Assembly: GCA_018383195.1 (NCBI GenBank) | Contig: JAGZOP010000071.1 | Span: forward strand, 1-8,541 | Length of the DNA: 8,541 nt | Direction: 5' to 3' | From: Clostridiaceae bacterium | GTDB lineage: Bacteria; Bacillota; Clostridia; Oscillospirales; Butyricicoccaceae | In this document: piece by piece, positions 6,501-8,541 of the stretch | Numbering within the stretch: the stretch's first letter is position 1 | How the letters are laid out: each line of letters starts with the position of its first letter | Notes under the pieces: model-generated | What the model saw: only the letters and a program-made list of their open reading frames with translations | The model's database searches: none | What the model was told of the DNA's origin: nothing | Translations under genes and position numbers: made by a program

Positions 6501-6862
6501 GAGTCGGTCTCGCTCTCAATGTTGCGCTTGGCGCCCTTGTACATAGCTTCCATGATGGCTTCCTTATAGCTGGCCAGTTCAAAGGGAGAGGTCAGCAGCT
6601 CCACCGCATCCTGGGTCAGCGGCTCTTTCTTGTCCTCCGGGTGCCGGAGGTTGTGAATGAGCACGCTCTGGTTGGCCAGCAAGGTGATGAGCCAGATGAT
6701 TTCATCGAGGGCCATTTCAAAGTTCTCGGATTTCATCAGCTTGTCGCCCAGGTTTTCCAAACCGCCGTACCGACCGGCGATTTCCTTAGTGGCGCGGGTG
6801 GTGAGCACCAGCTCGTACTCTTTGCCGCCGATGGTGATGGCAGCGCTTCGTTCCTGATCCAT
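6479..6862 (-). CDS. Tail assembly chaperone G protein
   Basis: A 127-residue soluble helical protein expected to coat the tape measure during tail assembly and be released from the finished tail. It starts with a short beta hairpin (ITIGGKEYELVLTTRATKEI) typical of Gram-positive tail chaperones, followed by helices (ENLGDKLMKSENFEMALDE, ELLTSPFELASYKEAIMEAM). Its position between major tail protein and tape measure is the diagnostic one. The ATG has AAGGAGGG 8 nt upstream. The last codons hold the slippery sequence, so the gene gives two products: this short one ending SKNGEVG, and the 190-residue GT fusion. The G:GT ratio is set by slippage frequency, which the sequence cannot give. Confidence 0.92.
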   Translation of the reverse strand: MDQERSAAITIGGKEYELVLTTRATKEIAGRYGGLENLGDKLMKSENFEMALDEIIWLITLLANQSVLIHNLRHPEDKKEPLTQDAVELLTSPFELASYKEAIMEAMYKGAKRNIESETDSKNGEVG

Positions 6863-6880
6863 GCCTTAATCCCTCCTTAC

Positions 6881-7474
6881 TCAGCCTTCCAAAGAGGTGT
6901 AATCCGGCTCGTACACTTCATCGTACCAGCCGGAGATGGTGGTGGGTTGTACGCCGGCGTCCCCCTCGGTGACCTCAGCCTTCCAGGGGTGCTTACCCTG
7001 ACCGTCTACCTTGTTGCGGCGCATGACTGTTCCCTCGATAGTAGGCGTGGAGAATTCAATACTCTCGCCCTTGGTGGTCAGGTTGGTGGCAGGGATGCCG
7101 AACTTCACCTTGTACAGCCAGAAATAGCGGTACTTGCCGTTTGCTTTCTTTGCACGAAAACCAATGGCGACAGGTGCGCCGCCGTCCTCACTGGCGGAGA
7201 TGATAACGCCGTTCTGGTCGATTACCGCTCCTGTCAGGTCAGACGCAGCGGCTGCGCCGATATCGTCCACGCCAAGGGTGAGGGTGCCGCTCTGGAACTC
7301 CTTCACCACCTCCGCAGCGCCATCGTCCGCATACAGCGTTGCCTCAGCAAGCTCCACGGAAAGCTCTGCGGTCATGGCTTTCGCAAGGGATGCCGGAGTG
7401 GCGTAGGTCTCGTTGCCATCCTCATCTTCCGTGATTTTTGAATAGAAAAGTTTATCAAGGCCAATCGTAGCCAT
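6881..7474 (-). CDS. Major tail (tube) protein, phi13 family
   Basis: A 197-residue protein predicted to polymerise into the tail tube. The segment EATLYADDGAAEVVKEFQSG (44-63), followed by GTLTLGVDDIG, then PVAIGFRAKKANGKYRYFWLYKVKFG (101-126), is the signature of the phi13-type major tail family (TIGR01603-like). The TTKGESIEFSTPTIEGTVMRR segment is a tube-protein beta strand region, and the end (WYDEVYEPDYTSLEG) is acidic. Length is normal for the family; there is no extra Ig-like C-terminal domain. The ATG has GGAGGAA 6 nt upstream and starts 3 nt after the preceding stop. Being a very abundant virion protein, it should be the most highly translated gene here. Confidence 0.94.
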   Translation of the reverse strand: MATIGLDKLFYSKITEDEDGNETYATPASLAKAMTAELSVELAEATLYADDGAAEVVKEFQSGTLTLGVDDIGAAAASDLTGAVIDQNGVIISASEDGGAPVAIGFRAKKANGKYRYFWLYKVKFGIPATNLTTKGESIEFSTPTIEGTVMRRNKVDGQGKHPWKAEVTEGDAGVQPTTISGWYDEVYEPDYTSLEG

Positions 7475-7477
7475 ATC

Positions 7478-7819
7478 TCATTCCTCCAATCTGTAGAGTT
7501 TCGCCACGTCAATGGCGTAGTGGTGGTAGCCGGTATCGTCCTCATGGTCGATGTACCGGCGGTCGGTAATGCAAAAATCCGCTCCCAGAAGGGCGCGGAC
7601 CAGCGTGTCTTTGATGGCAGTGTAGTTACCCTTGGAGAACAGGGAGAGCCGCGCCTCCTGGGTTTCATACCCCGGCAGGTTATCCGCATGGAGTTCATAG
7701 GTATCCGCCAAAGGCGTGACCACCACATATTCCTCCGGCGGCTCCCCGGAGAACACGCCCGTCTCCACAGGCAGTCCGCAGCCGGTGACCGCAGCCTTGA
7801 TTTCCGAAAGCAGGCTCAA
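7478..7819 (-). CDS. Tail terminator-like protein (minor tail / DUF3168- or gp17-like), TTG start
   Basis: A 113-residue protein in the position of the SPP1 gp17 / lambda gpU tail terminator, which caps the tube and makes the head-joining interface. Family assignment rests on position, size and fold pattern: an N-terminal helix (MSLLSEIKAAVTG), a YVVVTPLADTYELHADN strand region (31-47), a strand with ARLSLFSKGNYTAIKDTLVRAL (56-77), and an ending strand YHHYAIDVAKLYRLEE. The start is TTG at 7819-7817, supported by AGGAGGTG at 7828-7835 with 8-nt spacing and by a 4-nt TTGA overlap with the upstream stop; no in-frame ATG lies nearby. Translation is probably coupled to the gene before it. Confidence 0.78.
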   Translation of the reverse strand: MSLLSEIKAAVTGCGLPVETGVFSGEPPEEYVVVTPLADTYELHADNLPGYETQEARLSLFSKGNYTAIKDTLVRALLGADFCITDRRYIDHEDDTGYHHYAIDVAKLYRLEE

Positions 7820-8247
7820 ATCTTCTCCACCTCCTCGTCCAGCTTCGCCTTCATGGCGTTGATACAGGCATTCCGGGAAGAGGAACGGGCTGGTTTTAAG
7901 AAGGGTTTTGCGGGCTGGCCGCTTTTGCCGTATTCCAGGATGGTGGCAATCTTGGCGTTGCTGTCGCCGCCCGATCTCGGCTCGGAAAAGCCCACCTTCA
8001 CATTGAAGTCCCCGTTTTTATCCTGCAGGGCGGGAGATGTGCCAAGGGAGCGGAGAAGCTCCCCGGTGCTTCGGGACTCATACTTCGTCCCGCTGCCGAT
8101 AACTGCCTGCAGGTTGGAGCGCACCTTGTCCTCCACAACCTCCGCACCCGCCTCCAGCACTTTCGGGAGAATCTCATCGGTTTTATCCGCCAGCCGGGAT
8201 ACCTTCATCAGGAAATCATCCGGCATCCTCCATGTCGCTTTAGCCAC
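7816..8247 (-). CDS. HK97 gp10-like tail completion protein, GTG start
   Basis: A 143-residue protein of the HK97-gp10-like family, thought to act at the head-tail joint or in tail completion. Its signature ILEYGKSGQPAKPFLKPA (103-120) is the family hallmark, preceded by a STGELLRSL element (60-68) and a strand DFNVKVGFS. The N-terminal helix contains EAGAEVVEDKVRSNL as usual. The start is GTG at 8247-8245, with AGGAGGTG at 8255-8262 seven nt upstream; the next Met is at codon 8 and has no site at a sensible distance. It overlaps the stop of the head-closure gene by 8 nt. Typical length, no disruption. Confidence 0.88.
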   Translation of the reverse strand: MAKATWRMPDDFLMKVSRLADKTDEILPKVLEAGAEVVEDKVRSNLQAVIGSGTKYESRSTGELLRSLGTSPALQDKNGDFNVKVGFSEPRSGGDSNAKIATILEYGKSGQPAKPFLKPARSSSRNACINAMKAKLDEEVEKI

Positions 8248-8541
8248 CTGGTTTCACCTCCTGTACCAGTACTTCCAGATACATCCCCCTGCCTTTGATA
8301 TCCTCCACCGAAGTAATCTCAAAGGTATGCCCATCGCAGAGGATACGCATATCGGTTGTGACCGAGACGCCGGGTATCACGCGGAATTGAAAAAGGTCGG
8401 TGGCGGTGGAAAAGGAAGCCATGTTGGCCCATTTCTCACTGCCATGCCGGCCTTCCCGGTAAGCGCGTACCTCTGCCACGGTCACATCCGTTTCCGTCTT
8501 AAAGCCCTCATCATCCTGCGTGAACTGTTTTTCCACAATGG
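8240..8541 (-). CDS. Head closure / head-tail adaptor protein, 5' end cut by window edge
   Basis: About 100 codons of a protein resembling the Phage_H_T_join family (SPP1 gp16 / HK97 head-tail joining), which plugs the portal-connector and docks the tail. Visible features are DDEGFKTETDVTVAEVRAYR near the visible start, a strand FRVIPGVSVTTDMRILCDG, and the closing EITSVEDIKGRGMYLEVLV, matching the family's small beta-barrel. A GTG at 8536 is in frame, but the bases before it show no ribosome site and the frame stays open to 8541. The family normally has roughly ten or more residues before this point, so the real start is most likely outside the window. The gene order closure, gp10-like, terminator, tube matches SPP1 gp16, 16.1, 17, 17.1. 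Confidence 0.82.
   Translation of the reverse strand, partial: IVEKQFTQDDEGFKTETDVTVAEVRAYREGRHGSEKWANMASFSTATDLFQFRVIPGVSVTTDMRILCDGHTFEITSVEDIKGRGMYLEVLVQEVKPGG

Noticed and set aside
4890..6569. A 559-codon open frame on the plus strand
   Set aside because: Antisense to the tape measure and chaperone genes. The sequence is low-complexity Gly/Leu/Val rich with no recognisable domain, as expected from the opposite strand of GC-biased codons.
6316..6582. An 88-codon minus-strand open frame beginning with ATG across the chaperone frameshift region
   Set aside because: It is in the third frame, neither the G frame nor the -1 frame. Its product is Arg/Pro rich without family resemblance and it has no ribosome site. 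The real continuation is the start-less -1 frame.

Overview
The window is a block of late structural genes and the lysis cassette from a siphovirus-type phage or prophage. All genes lie on the minus strand and are transcribed from high to low coordinates. The protein families (phi13-type major tail protein, TcdE-type holin, clostridial amidase with SH3b domain), the strong AGGAGG ribosome sites and the fairly GC-rich sequence suggest a host among the Clostridia, perhaps a gut Oscillospiraceae or Lachnospiraceae member. The host family is an inference. No integrase, attachment site or host gene is present, so the sequence does not distinguish an integrated prophage from a free phage.

Layout in transcription order. 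Head-tail joining: head-closure protein (cut by the right window edge), HK97 gp10-like tail-completion protein (GTG start), tail-terminator-like protein (TTG start). Tail tube: phi13-type major tail protein. Assembly chaperone: a 127-residue G protein whose gene carries a textbook -1 frameshift signal (A_AAA_AAC, 8-nt spacer, stem-loop). The signal leads into a 67-codon reading frame that has no start of its own, giving a predicted 190-residue GT fusion. Then an 863-residue tape measure with hydrophobic 22/44-residue periodicity, followed 12 nt later by a 620-residue tail-tip (Tal) protein with a heptad-perfect 63-bp tandem repeat and a compositionally different C-terminal part. No separate distal tail (Dit) gene lies between these two. 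Lysis end: an unrecognised 122-residue coiled-coil protein, a TcdE-type holin with a Met-Lys-Met dual start, and an amidase_2 endolysin with a C-terminal SH3b domain.

The genes are packed with overlaps of 1 to 8 nt or gaps of 3 to 18 nt, and most ribosome sites sit on or beside the preceding stop. No internal promoter or terminator is evident, so this looks like one late operon with translational coupling. Functionally it builds the head-tail joint, then the tube with its chaperone and ruler, then the host-contacting tip, and finally lyses the cell.

I see no wholly new system. The best-supported item is the frameshift module and the hidden T reading frame, which start-codon-based gene calling would miss. 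The missing Dit gene, the coiled-coil repeat, the composition step in the tail tip and the holin dual start merit a second look.
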